This document shows, in pieces, positions 8,459 to 16,785 of a DNA stretch of 47,285 nt. The position numbers and the translations under genes are program-made. The notes beneath the pieces were generated by a model. That model was not told the origin of the DNA, did not search any database, and worked only from the letters and a program-made list of their open reading frames with translations. Within the stretch, counting starts at the first letter, position 1. Every line of letters begins with the position of its first letter. The stretch is taken from positions 1 to 47,285 of the forward strand of contig JAJZBS010000012.1 in assembly GCA_021851885.1 (NCBI GenBank). Reading direction: 5' to 3'. The stretch comes from Actinomycetes bacterium (lineage in GTDB: Bacteria > Actinomycetota > Acidimicrobiia > Acidimicrobiales > JAMCQF01).

Positions 8459-9219
8459 CGGGGGTCCTCGCAGCGGAAGGTGCCGCACCACATGCACACG
8501 TCCATGCCGGCCGGGAGCCCAGAGAACGCGGCGGGTTCCCAGTCGTGGACGCCGCCGCAGATGGCGTGACAGCGGTCGCAGACGGGTATCGCGTTCCAGG
8601 TGCCGGCCGTGCAGGAGCGGCACGGCACCTCGTGTTCGCGGGGTTGCGGCCCGTGGATGTGGCAGCCGCGCAGGGCGCCGCATGCGCACGGGAGGACAGC
8701 GGCGGAGACGGTCATGCCGGGCTCCGGTCCTCGGCGGCGAGGGCCGTCGGCATCGGCTATCCGGTCCGCTAGGTCCTGGAGGTCGATTGGCCTGCCAGCG
8801 GCGTGCGCCGGGGATTGGGGCCCCGGCGTCCGGCGTTGGCTGAGGAGTTGACGCCGGCCGGCCCTCGACCTGGGCGACGCAGGGAGGGCCGGCCGGCGGG
8901 GTGGGGGTGCGGCGCAGGTGCGTCTCGGGGCTGCGCCAGGGCGCAAGGAGTTCCCGTCGTGGACGCCCTTCGCGGGGGGACAGCAACCGGCGTTCACGTC
9001 ACACCCCACGATCACGACTGCTCGTCTGCGTGCAAACGCCCGCTGCAACCGGGGGAGCGAGACACGCCAGTAGCGGGCCACTTTGCACGCCCCCGGCAGC
9101 CGACCCGTGCGGGCAAGTTGGCGGGCGGTCGACTCGGCGATCCCCAACGGCTCGGCCGCCTCCGCCAGGGAGAGGAGGTTCGGGTCGCGGCTCACATACG
9201 GGCGGGCGGCCGAGGTCAC
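8455..9219 (-). CDS. HTH DNA-binding N-terminus; ORF runs through a hairpin into a Cys-rich Zn-finger segment (possibly a separate gene starting at 8715)
   Basis: GTG 9219; LLSLAEAAEPLGIAESTARQLARTGRLPGACKVARYWRVSLPRLQRA, then low-complexity R/P, then MTVSAAVLPCACGALRGCHIHGPQ...CDRCHAICGGVH. Confidence 0.5.
   Translation of the reverse strand: MTSAARPYVSRDPNLLSLAEAAEPLGIAESTARQLARTGRLPGACKVARYWRVSLPRLQRAFARRRAVVIVGCDVNAGCCPPAKGVHDGNSLRPGAAPRRTCAAPPPRRPALPASPRSRAGRRQLLSQRRTPGPQSPAHAAGRPIDLQDLADRIADADGPRRRGPEPGMTVSAAVLPCACGALRGCHIHGPQPREHEVPCRSCTAGTWNAIPVCDRCHAICGGVHDWEPAAFSGLPAGMDVCMWCGTFRCEDPR
8852..8898. terminator. Long perfect inverted repeat (14-bp arms, 19-nt loop)
   Basis: cgccggccggccct (8852-8865) / agggccggccggcg (8885-8898). 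Confidence 0.6.
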
Positions 9220-9464
9220 CGCTGGCCTTTCGCTGCGCAGCACGGCCCTAGCCCTCGAGCCTGTGACAGCGGGTCGGTCAACGGGGCTCCGCAACGCCCG
9301 CAACGGACCATCGCCGCTTCAGCGACCGCTTGCTCCCACGCAGCGATGAGACGTGCACGTCGCGCGGGGCGGGTCGGTGAGTCGAACCGTTCCGCCTCGA
9401 TAGCGGCGATAGCCCGCTGGCAGTAGTCGATCCGGCGCTCCGCTGACAGCACCGAGATGGTCAT
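9216..9464 (-). CDS. DUF6011-like zinc-finger protein
   Basis: MTISVLSAERRIDYCQRAIAAIEAERFD...CGRCGAPLTDPLSQARGLGPCCAAK. Confidence 0.6.
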   Translation of the reverse strand: MTISVLSAERRIDYCQRAIAAIEAERFDSPTRPARRARLIAAWEQAVAEAAMVRCGRCGAPLTDPLSQARGLGPCCAAKGQR

Positions 9465-9673
9465 GATGCCCGCCGCTTCGGCGTGACCGCCCACAACTCG
9501 GCGATCAGGGCAGCGTCGGAGGGTGAGAACAGGTAGGCGCCGGTCGGGCCCGGGAGTTTGCTGCTCGGCCGGACACGGCCGGTCTGGACCCAGCGCACCA
9601 GTGTGCTGCGCTCCATGCCGACTGCTTTGGCGAGTGCCCCGGTGGTGAGCAGGTCGCTCGGAGGGTGGGCCAT
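9461..9673 (-). CDS. MerR/excisionase-like HTH protein (Cro/Xis candidate)
   Basis: LLTTGALAKAVGMERSTLVRWVQTGRVRPSSKLPGPTGAYLFSPSDAAL; divergent from the repressor. Confidence 0.7.
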   Translation of the reverse strand: MAHPPSDLLTTGALAKAVGMERSTLVRWVQTGRVRPSSKLPGPTGAYLFSPSDAALIAELWAVTPKRRAS

Positions 9674-9708
9674 GCCCTGACACTAAGCATTGCCCTGCCT
9701 GTTGTCAA
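9674..9708 (-). promoter_or_regulatory. Leftward promoter, -35 TTGACA / 17 bp / -10 TAGTGT, predicted leaderless start at ATG 9673
   Basis: Read directly on the minus strand: TTGACA 9703-9708, TAGTGT 9680-9685, 6 nt to ATG. Confidence 0.65.
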
Positions 9709-9740
9709 CACCCATTTATTCGGACATCTCACCCCGCCGC

Positions 9741-9775
9741 TTGCAACCCCACGAGTGTTGTCACATACTGTTGAC
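9741..9775 (+). promoter_or_regulatory. Rightward (repressor) promoter, -35 TTGCAA / 17 bp / -10 CATACT, predicted leaderless start at ATG 9776
   Basis: TTGCAA 9741-9746; CATACT 9764-9769; 6 nt to ATG. Confidence 0.5.
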
Positions 9776-10135
9776 ATGAGTGATGCTCAACAGGAGGGAG
9801 CCGTCCCCGTCTTCGAGACACGCCACCGCATGGCGCTCGCCCTCGAACACGCCGACGTCAGCGTCAGCGAGATGGCCGACTACCTAGCCGTCAACCGCAA
9901 CACTGTCGGGAACTGGCTCGCCGGCCGCGCCCACCCCCGAGACGCCTACCTACGGGTCTGGGCCATGCGCTGCGGCCTCCCCTACCGCTGGATCCGCTAC
10001 GGCGAAGCTCCCCCCTACACCGGCCCCGAACGCCGCTCCGAGCGCTCAACACGCTACAACGGCCCGGAAAGACGCTCTCACCAGGAGATACCTGGATCGT
10101 GGTGCACTCCCCAGTCCCTCAAGCCGGCTGCCTGA
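9776..10135 (+). CDS. Immunity-repressor-like HTH protein
   Basis: MALALEHADVSVSEMADYLAVNRNTVGNWLAGRAHPRDAYLRVWAMRCGLPYRWIRYG: HTH; sits beside the integrase. Confidence 0.75.
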   Translation: MSDAQQEGAVPVFETRHRMALALEHADVSVSEMADYLAVNRNTVGNWLAGRAHPRDAYLRVWAMRCGLPYRWIRYGEAPPYTGPERRSERSTRYNGPERRSHQEIPGSWCTPQSLKPAA

Positions 10136-10177
10136 ACTGCCGACATGTCTAGTGTTTCGACGCGGGGGTGGAAAGCA

Positions 10178-11119
10178 ATGAACGAAACGCTCGGACCGTA
10201 CATATGGCGCTACCTGGACGAGAGACGCCGCGCCGGGATGCTGGCTCCCCAAACCGCTCGCCGTTGCGGGTACCGCCTCCACCGCTTGTCCACGGCGTTC
10301 GGAGCCAGACCCCTCAACCACCTCAACCCACGCTACCTCGCTGAGTACGTCACCACCCTCGACGGCATGGCTGTCGGGACCCGCCGCCTCCACATCTCCA
10401 CCATCCGAGGCTTCTGCCACTGGCTCGTCGACACCGGCGTCATCAAAGCCGACCCCACGGCCAAGCTCCGCGGGCCCCGCAAACCACGCCGACTCCCCCG
10501 AGCTCTTCCAGCCGATCAGGTCGCCAAGATCCTCGCAGGCTGCCAAGACCCCCGAGTCGCCGCGATCGTCGCGTTGATGGTCGGCTGCGGGCTCCGCTGC
10601 GCCGAAGTGGCCGGCGCGCAGCTCGGAGACTACGACCGGACCGCACGCACACTGCGCGTGGTAGGCAAAGGCGGACACGAACGAGTACTGCCGATCCCGG
10701 AAGCCACTACCGTCGCTGTGTCCGCATACCTGAACGGAGCGCCGCAAGTAGCAGGGCCGCTTATCCGCTCCAAGACGAACCCGGCCGCACACCTCACCCC
10801 CCTCTACATCTCCCGTCTCGTCGGCGCGGCCATGGTCACTGCCGGAGTCAAGCACGCCCCCCGCGACGGCGTCTCCGCCCACGCCCTGCGCCACTCCGCC
10901 GCGACCGACGTTCTCGAGCACTCCGGCGACCTGCGCGCCGTGCAACAGATGCTCGGCCACGCCAACCTCGCCACCACATCCATCTATCTCGGCACCGCCC
11001 GCTTGGACCAGTTGCGGGAGGCTATGGAGGGTCGTAGCTACCGGGTGGTACCGTCCGCCGCCACTGCTGTCACTACGGCCGGCGTCACGCCGGCACTACC
11101 AGATAGGGGGAACAGATGA
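10178..11119 (+). CDS. int: Tyrosine recombinase / integrase (ORF opens at 10145)
   Basis: GCGLRCAEVAGAQLGDYD (Arg), GKGGHERVLPI, SAHALRHSAATDVLEHSGDLRAVQQMLGHANLATTSIYLG (H-x-x-R...H...Y). Confidence 0.92.
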   Translation: MNETLGPYIWRYLDERRRAGMLAPQTARRCGYRLHRLSTAFGARPLNHLNPRYLAEYVTTLDGMAVGTRRLHISTIRGFCHWLVDTGVIKADPTAKLRGPRKPRRLPRALPADQVAKILAGCQDPRVAAIVALMVGCGLRCAEVAGAQLGDYDRTARTLRVVGKGGHERVLPIPEATTVAVSAYLNGAPQVAGPLIRSKTNPAAHLTPLYISRLVGAAMVTAGVKHAPRDGVSAHALRHSAATDVLEHSGDLRAVQQMLGHANLATTSIYLGTARLDQLREAMEGRSYRVVPSAATAVTTAGVTPALPDRGNR

Positions 11120-11547
11120 GCAGCATCCGTCCGCATTGGCGCATCTTCACATGGGTGGTCGTCGCCTTCAACGTGATCATGCTGATCTGGATCATCACCG
11201 GCGCCGCGTCGGTGTCCCACTCGCCCTGCCACGATCTGTCCACCCAAACTTGCACCGCGGCCCGGGAGGTCGGCGGTGGCATAGCCGTGGCCGCTCTGAT
11301 CGCCCTGTGGGTCGCCGGGGACGTGATCCTCGGTGTGATCTGGATGGTGACCCGGCCGCGTGGCCGGGTCTGCCCGGCGTGCGGGACGAACGCGAAACGT
11401 GGGGTGCTCGCCTGCCGCTCCTGCGGCCACGACTTTCGTCGGCGCTGCTCGGTTGGTGCCGGGACGCGAAACGCCCTCCCAGCCGTAGCCGGGAGGGCGT
11501 CGGGCCGTGTGCCACACGGCGGGGGAGGCGCGCAGGGGTCACGATAG
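11116..11547 (+). CDS. Two-TM protein with zinc ribbon (superinfection-immunity-like)
   Basis: WVVVAFNVIMLIWIITGA...IAVAALIALWVAGDVILGVIWMVTRPRGRVCPACGTNAKRGVLACRSCGHDF. Confidence 0.65.
   Translation: MSSIRPHWRIFTWVVVAFNVIMLIWIITGAASVSHSPCHDLSTQTCTAAREVGGGIAVAALIALWVAGDVILGVIWMVTRPRGRVCPACGTNAKRGVLACRSCGHDFRRRCSVGAGTRNALPAVAGRASGRVPHGGGGAQGSR
11471..11500. terminator. Perfect 10-bp stem, probably bidirectional, between convergent genes
   Basis: acgccctccc / gggagggcgt with a 10-nt loop; inside the 3' end of the plus-strand ORF. Confidence 0.6.
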
Positions 11548-11856
11548 CGCTGGCGTGATGGTGAAGTCGAGCATCCGGCCGTTGGGGAACGTTTGGCGCC
11601 CGTTCGTCCAGACGGCGTGGAACTGGGCGAACGCGTTGCCGTACCCGGCGGTGTCGGCCGGCTGCCACGCCACGCTCACTTGGCCGGTGGCGGCGTCGGT
11701 GATCGTGCAGGCCCGGTCGGCGATCACCGCGACGCCCCCGAGGGTGAGCGAGAAGGTGACCGTTGCTCCGGTTAGGTTGACCGGACCGTTGGCGTCGTTC
11801 AGCGTGGCGGCGACAGCGGGGAGGGTGTCGCCTTGGGCGATGGTGAAGTCGGCCAT
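11539..11856 (-). CDS. Ig-like/BppU-N-type baseplate or fiber-associated protein
   Basis: MADFTIAQGDTLPAVAATLNDANGPVNLTGATVTFSLTLGG...TGQVSVAWQPADTAGYGNAFAQF. Confidence 0.6.
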   Translation of the reverse strand: MADFTIAQGDTLPAVAATLNDANGPVNLTGATVTFSLTLGGVAVIADRACTITDAATGQVSVAWQPADTAGYGNAFAQFHAVWTNGRQTFPNGRMLDFTITPALS

Positions 11857-11858
11857 GG

Positions 11859-13520
11859 TCAGGTGACCTCCGCGTAGGTGAGCGAGTTGGCGAGTATCGC
11901 GGTGGTGATACTGTCGTCGAGAGCAGCGGCGGTGCTGGTGGTAACGAGAAGCGCTGTGGTGAGGCTGTCGACAACGGCGGCCATCGTCGTGGACGCGGCA
12001 ATCTGGACGGTGAACGGTGGCACCAGGCTCGGTGCGCTGCCAGCGAAGAACCTTGCCGCCGTGATCGTGGTCGAAGCGGTGAGCGCCGCGAACAGGTCGG
12101 TGACCGTGGCGTATCCGCCGCCCCCCGTCGCCGATCCGGAGGTGGATGTCAGGGCGGCGACGACGGACAGGTCGGCTATGGTCTTCGTGGCCGAGGCGGC
12201 GGCGGCGGCGAAGTAGGCGCCGTCAAGCATCCCCGCGCTGGTACTGCTGCTCGCGGCTGCGGTGGCACCGAAGGTTGCTCCGTCGGCGAGGGTTCCGCTG
12301 CTACCGCTCGCCGAGGCGCTGGACGCCGTGAAGGTGCAGCCGGCTTGGAAGCTACCGCCCCCCCCACTGGCCGATGCTGACCTTGTGTCGAAGTTGGCGG
12401 CGTCGCCGAAGGCGACAACGGTGGCGCTGGCTGAGCCCGACGTGGCGTAGAAGCGGCTGGCAGCTGCGAGCGTGGCGCCCGAACCGGTCGCTGATGCCGA
12501 GGTCGCCGTGAATGTGACGACATCGGCGAACGCCGCTGCGGTTGTGGTGGTCGAAGCCGACGATGCGGTGAGGCCGGTGCGGCCGGCCGTGAACGATGCG
12601 AGTGTCCCGCTGGTCCAAGCTGCGGTGGCATCGAACAGGTCGGCTACGGCGAGGGGGGCCCCCGTAGCGCTCGACGACCCGGTGTCAGCGGCGAATAGGT
12701 CCGCTGCGTCGAACGCGGCCGGGGTGCCACTGGTCGAGGCGCTGGTTGCTTGGAACGCATCGGCCGCTGTGAACGTTGCTGCTGCGGCCGTGGTCGAACC
12801 GCTGGCGGCTTGGAACGGGTCGAAGTCAGCGAAGGTGGCGGCGCTGGTCGTGGTCGAGCCGGAGGAGGCGGCGAACAGCGCGGTATCGGCGAAGGTGGCG
12901 CTACTGGCGCTCGTGGACCCCGATGTTGTTGCCGTGAACGTGTCGGCAGCGTCGAAGGTGGCTGTAGTGGCGCTCGCCGAGCCGCTGGTCGCGTCGAAGG
13001 TATCGGCGACCACGAAGGTCCCTGCGGCCGCGTTCGTCGAAGCGGACGAGGCGACAAAACTTTCGCCATCGGCAACGGTGGCGGCGCTGGTGCTGGCGCT
13101 GGCGCTCGACGCAGCGAAGGCGCAGCCATCGACGAAGACGGCCGTGGATGTCGTGCGGCTGGCGTTCGATGCAGCGAAGGTGTCGGCGAGGTCGACAACG
13201 GCGCTGGCGATCGTGACGCTGGCCGAAACCGCGGCAAGAGCGTCTGCCGCTTGGAATGTCGCTGTCGTGGCCGTCAGCGAAGCGCTGGCGGCTAGGAGGG
13301 TGTCGAGGTCGGCGAAGGTTGCGGTCGAGACCGACGTGGACCCGGAGGCGGCAGCGAACGCGATGCTGGCCGAGACAGCATCCCCCAACCGGATCAGCCC
13401 GAGCCTGCTGGCGCCGAGCAGGTATGCGGACTGGAACGTCGGCCTCTCGTAGATGACACCTTCGGGGATCCCGAGTTGCGCAACCCCCAGTTGTGCCCGA
13501 CCGAGCAGGCACGCGGACAT
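11859..13520 (-). CDS. Repetitive fiber protein (about 22 x 20-aa repeats)
   Basis: MSACLLGRAQLGVAQLGIPEGVIYERPTFQSAYLLGASRLG, then TFxxADxFxATSxSxSxTxA repeats. Confidence 0.7.
   Translation of the reverse strand: MSACLLGRAQLGVAQLGIPEGVIYERPTFQSAYLLGASRLGLIRLGDAVSASIAFAAASGSTSVSTATFADLDTLLAASASLTATTATFQAADALAAVSASVTIASAVVDLADTFAASNASRTTSTAVFVDGCAFAASSASASTSAATVADGESFVASSASTNAAAGTFVVADTFDATSGSASATTATFDAADTFTATTSGSTSASSATFADTALFAASSGSTTTSAATFADFDPFQAASGSTTAAAATFTAADAFQATSASTSGTPAAFDAADLFAADTGSSSATGAPLAVADLFDATAAWTSGTLASFTAGRTGLTASSASTTTTAAAFADVVTFTATSASATGSGATLAAASRFYATSGSASATVVAFGDAANFDTRSASASGGGGSFQAGCTFTASSASASGSSGTLADGATFGATAAASSSTSAGMLDGAYFAAAAASATKTIADLSVVAALTSTSGSATGGGGYATVTDLFAALTASTTITAARFFAGSAPSLVPPFTVQIAASTTMAAVVDSLTTALLVTTSTAAALDDSITTAILANSLTYAEVT
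12045..13367 (-). repeat. 60-bp coding repeat array (20-aa period)
   Basis: Units such as TFDAADTFTATTSGSTSASSA, TFADTALFAASSGSTTTSAA, TFADFDPFQAASGSTTAAAA. Confidence 0.85.
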
Positions 13521-13534
13521 TCCGCTACCGACTG

Positions 13535-14401
13535 TCAGCCGACCATGACGGCCGTGTAACCGGTCGCCGGGACAGCCAAGACATCCCCGGTTGCCAGAGC
13601 CGTGCACGTGGAGGCCGAGGCGATGGCGTTGACCGCCAGCGTGCCCGCCGCGGTCACCGTGACCAGACAGGTGATGACAGCGTTCCCCGGATCCGAGGTC
13701 GTTCCATGAGCGTAGCCGCCACCGTATTGGGGGCCGGCGAACGTGCATGTGGCCGTCCCGGCCACAAGCTCAATCTGGTACGGCTGCCCCGTTGTGACAC
13801 CGACAACGTTCGTGTTGACGGTCACCAGCCATGTCCCGACCGCCAGGCTCGCCGTATTGAACACCAGCGTGGAAGTGGTGTTGATGGTGACGTTGGCGCT
13901 GATGGTGCCGCCGATAGCCGTCAGGGGGGGCGCCGAAACGGTCGTGGTCTTGTCGGTGAGGTTCGAGGCGCCTATCGAGGTCGTCGAGGCCGCCACATAC
14001 ACCTCCCCCAACAACACCGAACCCGCAGGGATAGCAGGTTTCACCGGTGGCGCACCGGTGGAGGTGGCGGTCCAGCCTGCCACAGTCGACGCCGTGCCGG
14101 TCGTCACGGACACCGCGCCGGAACTGTTGACGGTAACGATGTCGCGCCGGTCGCCCGCAGACGCCGCGGCTATCGCCAAAGACGCCACGGCTGCGACAGA
14201 CACGGTGGCGCCGTTCACGTACACGCTGCCCGCCGCCACCTGCACGGTCATGTTCGGCGTGGACTGCGCCGACACTTGGCAACCGGAGATGACCCCGGAC
14301 CCGTCGATGGCACTGCTCAAAGCGGCGACGTCGGTGGCATCGAGAACCGCCTGCGCGGGGAAGGCGGGGAGCGACTCGGCGTTCGGCGTGACAAGAGCCA
14401 T
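13535..14401 (-). CDS. Tail fiber / receptor-binding-like protein
   Basis: MTVQVAAGSVYVNGATVSVAAVASLAIAAASAGDRRDIVTVNSSGAVSVTTGTAS... typical fiber module. Confidence 0.65.
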   Translation of the reverse strand: MALVTPNAESLPAFPAQAVLDATDVAALSSAIDGSGVISGCQVSAQSTPNMTVQVAAGSVYVNGATVSVAAVASLAIAAASAGDRRDIVTVNSSGAVSVTTGTASTVAGWTATSTGAPPVKPAIPAGSVLLGEVYVAASTTSIGASNLTDKTTTVSAPPLTAIGGTISANVTINTTSTLVFNTASLAVGTWLVTVNTNVVGVTTGQPYQIELVAGTATCTFAGPQYGGGYAHGTTSDPGNAVITCLVTVTAAGTLAVNAIASASTCTALATGDVLAVPATGYTAVMVG

Positions 14402-14405
14402 CCCC

Positions 14406-15029
14406 TTACTCCAACGTCAGCGTGAGGTCCCCCGCCGGGATTGACGGCGACGACCCGCTACCGGCGGTGATGGCGGTGTTGAAACAGCCCCACTCCCACA
14501 CGTTGCCCGCCGTCGAAGCGTCGCATTTCATGTAGCCGACGCACTGCCCCCAGTTGGCGGTCGGCGTCGCGAACGTGATCGCCGCCGAAGTGACAGACGC
14601 CGATGGCCGCGCCGATGTGGCCGCAGCCCAGTTCGCTGTCGACGACGCCAGCGACGCCCGAGCATAAGAGCCAGCGGACGCCTGCTCGGCGCCCGTGAAC
14701 GTGCCGGCAGCGAACAGATCCGTCACCTCCGTCCACACCACCGTCCCATCGGCCACCGTCCCCCCGGCACCGGTCGACCCGTTGTTCAACCCGGTCGGGA
14801 TGGTCGACCCGGTGGTGCCAGCGGTGGTGCAGACGAACAGGCGCCCGGTACTGCCGGTCAGCGAGTTGAACGCCGTCGGGATCACGTACTCCCCGGCGGT
14901 GTACGCGGTCGACGCCTGCCACGATGGGGCGACCATCAGACCGAAATACCAGGTGGCGGGAGCGCCAAGAGCAGTCGCCTGGTTGAGGGCGTCGAGGACC
15001 TTCTGGTCGCCGTAAGTGGTCAGAGGCAT
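14406..15029 (-). CDS. Tail fiber-like protein
   Basis: MPLTTYGDQKVLDALNQATALGAPATWYFGLMVAPSWQASTAYTAGEYVIPTAFNSLTG... Confidence 0.65.
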   Translation of the reverse strand: MPLTTYGDQKVLDALNQATALGAPATWYFGLMVAPSWQASTAYTAGEYVIPTAFNSLTGSTGRLFVCTTAGTTGSTIPTGLNNGSTGAGGTVADGTVVWTEVTDLFAAGTFTGAEQASAGSYARASLASSTANWAAATSARPSASVTSAAITFATPTANWGQCVGYMKCDASTAGNVWEWGCFNTAITAGSGSSPSIPAGDLTLTLE

Positions 15030-15048
15030 AGGGGGGTTCTCCTTCGGT

Positions 15049-15828
15049 TCAGGATGCGGGGTGGCAGAACGGGCGCCGGCGCTCGGCTAGAGAGCTGATG
15101 TCATCTTGCAACTGGTCGACAGCGACTTCCGGGCCGCGGCCCGCCTCGATGAACTCGGCGGGGATCACCGCCCACGCCTCGGTGCAATAGGCAGCAAGCC
15201 ACGGGTACGACACCGCCGTCACGGCCCCCCACGTGACAGCGTACGCCCACTGGGGGTCGTAGCCGGCCAACAGGATGGCGTGCCCGCCGACCGGCCTGTC
15301 GCCGGTGTACGTCCACGGCAGGCCGGCAGCGAACTGCCGCTCCGCCGACGCTGGCAGCGCGACGCCCAGGTAGGCGAACCCGTACGCGGCCACCGCCTGG
15401 TGCACGTCGAGCAGGCTGGTGTGATCCACCGGCGCGAACGCTGCGATCCGGTTCCCGTCGAACAGGCCGTGCTGCTGCCATGCGGTGAGGACATCCGCCT
15501 CGACGCAGCCGGTGTCCGCGCCGCCGGTCAACGCCAGGTACTGGGCCACGGCCTGGTTTGCGTCCGGTGTCGGGTCCGAGGTGCCGACCTCGGCGTTGGC
15601 GGCCATGACCGCGTGCGCCGCCGCGGCGATCGTGCAGTCCCCGACCGGCACACTGCCGTGCGCGGTGAGCGTCGGGTCCGGGCCGTTGCCGAGCATCAGC
15701 CAGTCCCCCACCGCCGGCACCGGGCGCTGCTCCGGTGGTGCGGGGAGCCGGCCGTGGGCGTACACCTTCAGCTCGGCGACCTCGTTCTGGCGGATCGGGT
15801 CGAGCGCCCCGCGCAGCAGCCCGGTCAC
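15049..15828 (-). CDS. C39/papain-like cysteine peptidase family protein
   Basis: GTG 15828; VPVGDCTIAAAAHAVMAANAE (Cys) and RPVGGHAILLAGYDPQWAYAVTWG (His). Confidence 0.65.
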   Translation of the reverse strand: MTGLLRGALDPIRQNEVAELKVYAHGRLPAPPEQRPVPAVGDWLMLGNGPDPTLTAHGSVPVGDCTIAAAAHAVMAANAEVGTSDPTPDANQAVAQYLALTGGADTGCVEADVLTAWQQHGLFDGNRIAAFAPVDHTSLLDVHQAVAAYGFAYLGVALPASAERQFAAGLPWTYTGDRPVGGHAILLAGYDPQWAYAVTWGAVTAVSYPWLAAYCTEAWAVIPAEFIEAGRGPEVAVDQLQDDISSLAERRRPFCHPAS

Positions 15829-16169
15829 GCGCCGGCCGGCGGTGTGACGGCGGCTGGCGCCGGCTTGACGTGGTGGGCGCCGACCCTGGTCAGCGCCGTT
15901 TCCACGACCGAACCACGAAAGTACGCCCCGTAGGTCACCTGGCTCCCGGCCGCCACGAGGGCGACCAGCTCCACCAGCGGCGTCGTCTCGAACGACGCCC
16001 CCGCCAACACGATGCCGACCACCGCGACAGCGGCCGACACCACCAGGGCGATCAGCTGCTTCACCTGGGCAGACATCTTGGCGGTCTTGAGTAGCGACAC
16101 GATCGGCGGCACGACAGCCGACCCGACAGCGGAGATGGTGCCGACCTCGATCGGCGTCAGATTGGTCAT
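15825..16169 (-). CDS. Two-TM holin-like protein
   Basis: AVGSAVVPPIVSLLKTAKMSAQVKQLIALVVSAAVAVVGIVLAGASFETTPLVELVALVAAGSQ. Confidence 0.55.
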   Translation of the reverse strand: MTNLTPIEVGTISAVGSAVVPPIVSLLKTAKMSAQVKQLIALVVSAAVAVVGIVLAGASFETTPLVELVALVAAGSQVTYGAYFRGSVVETALTRVGAHHVKPAPAAVTPPAGA

Positions 16170-16270
16170 TGGGGGGCTCCTTGCTTGAGCATGTGGGCGT
16201 GGACCACATCGATCCGGGCTCGCGCCTCTGCAGCCACGTAGGCGTCACGGATCACGGTCAGCTGGTGCGT
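16166..16270 (-). pseudogene. Orphan C-terminal remnant of a PLD-like gene
   Basis: [34 protein letters not shown] matches [28 protein letters not shown] of the intact ORF; in-frame TAA directly upstream; stop coupled (ATGA) to 15825-16169. Confidence 0.85.
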
Positions 16271-16287
16271 TTAGACTTGATGGGTAA

Positions 16288-16785
16288 ATGGATGCGTGTG
16301 CGTGTGGGTGTGGGCAGATCCCAGTCCGAGGCCGCTTTGTCCGTGGTCACCAGTTTCGGGATGCCGCTATCCGAGAGAAGCGTGCGGCATCCCTGCGGGG
16401 TCGTCCCCTGAGCGCAGCCCACCGAGCGGCCCTTTCCCGGGTGCGCACTGGCGTGGTGTTCACGCCAGAACGGCGTGCCGCTGTCGCAGCGGGCCGCATG
16501 GCCGGAGACTCTCGTCCGCTGTACCGCGTGGAGGACCGAGGGTTCACCACGCCCTGCTGGGTCTGGAATCGGGCCCTCTTGAAGACTGGCTATGGGGCTG
16601 TTCGGCGCGGTGGACGCAACTTTCGAGCCCACCGCTGGGTCTACGAACAGCATGGCGGCGCCATCGCCGCGGGGCTGGTCCTGGATCACCTGTGTGTCGT
16701 CAAGGCATGCGTCAACCCGGACCACCTTGAGCCCGTCACTCGCGCCGAGAACACTCGGCGTCATTTTGGGAGCCGTCCAACCTGA
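16288..16785 (+). CDS. HNH homing endonuclease (opposite strand, inside the PLD-like locus)
   Basis: [12 protein letters not shown]..., then [37 protein letters not shown]...[30 protein letters not shown]. Confidence 0.88.
   Translation: MDACACGCGQIPVRGRFVRGHQFRDAAIREKRAASLRGRPLSAAHRAALSRVRTGVVFTPERRAAVAAGRMAGDSRPLYRVEDRGFTTPCWVWNRALLKTGYGAVRRGGRNFRAHRWVYEQHGGAIAAGLVLDHLCVVKACVNPDHLEPVTRAENTRRHFGSRPT

Noticed and set aside
16166-16785. Group I intron or intein explanation for the HNH insertion
   Set aside because: The flanks are duplicated homologous 3' ends rather than split exons, the HNH gene is antisense and fills nearly the whole insert, and there is no room for an intron core.
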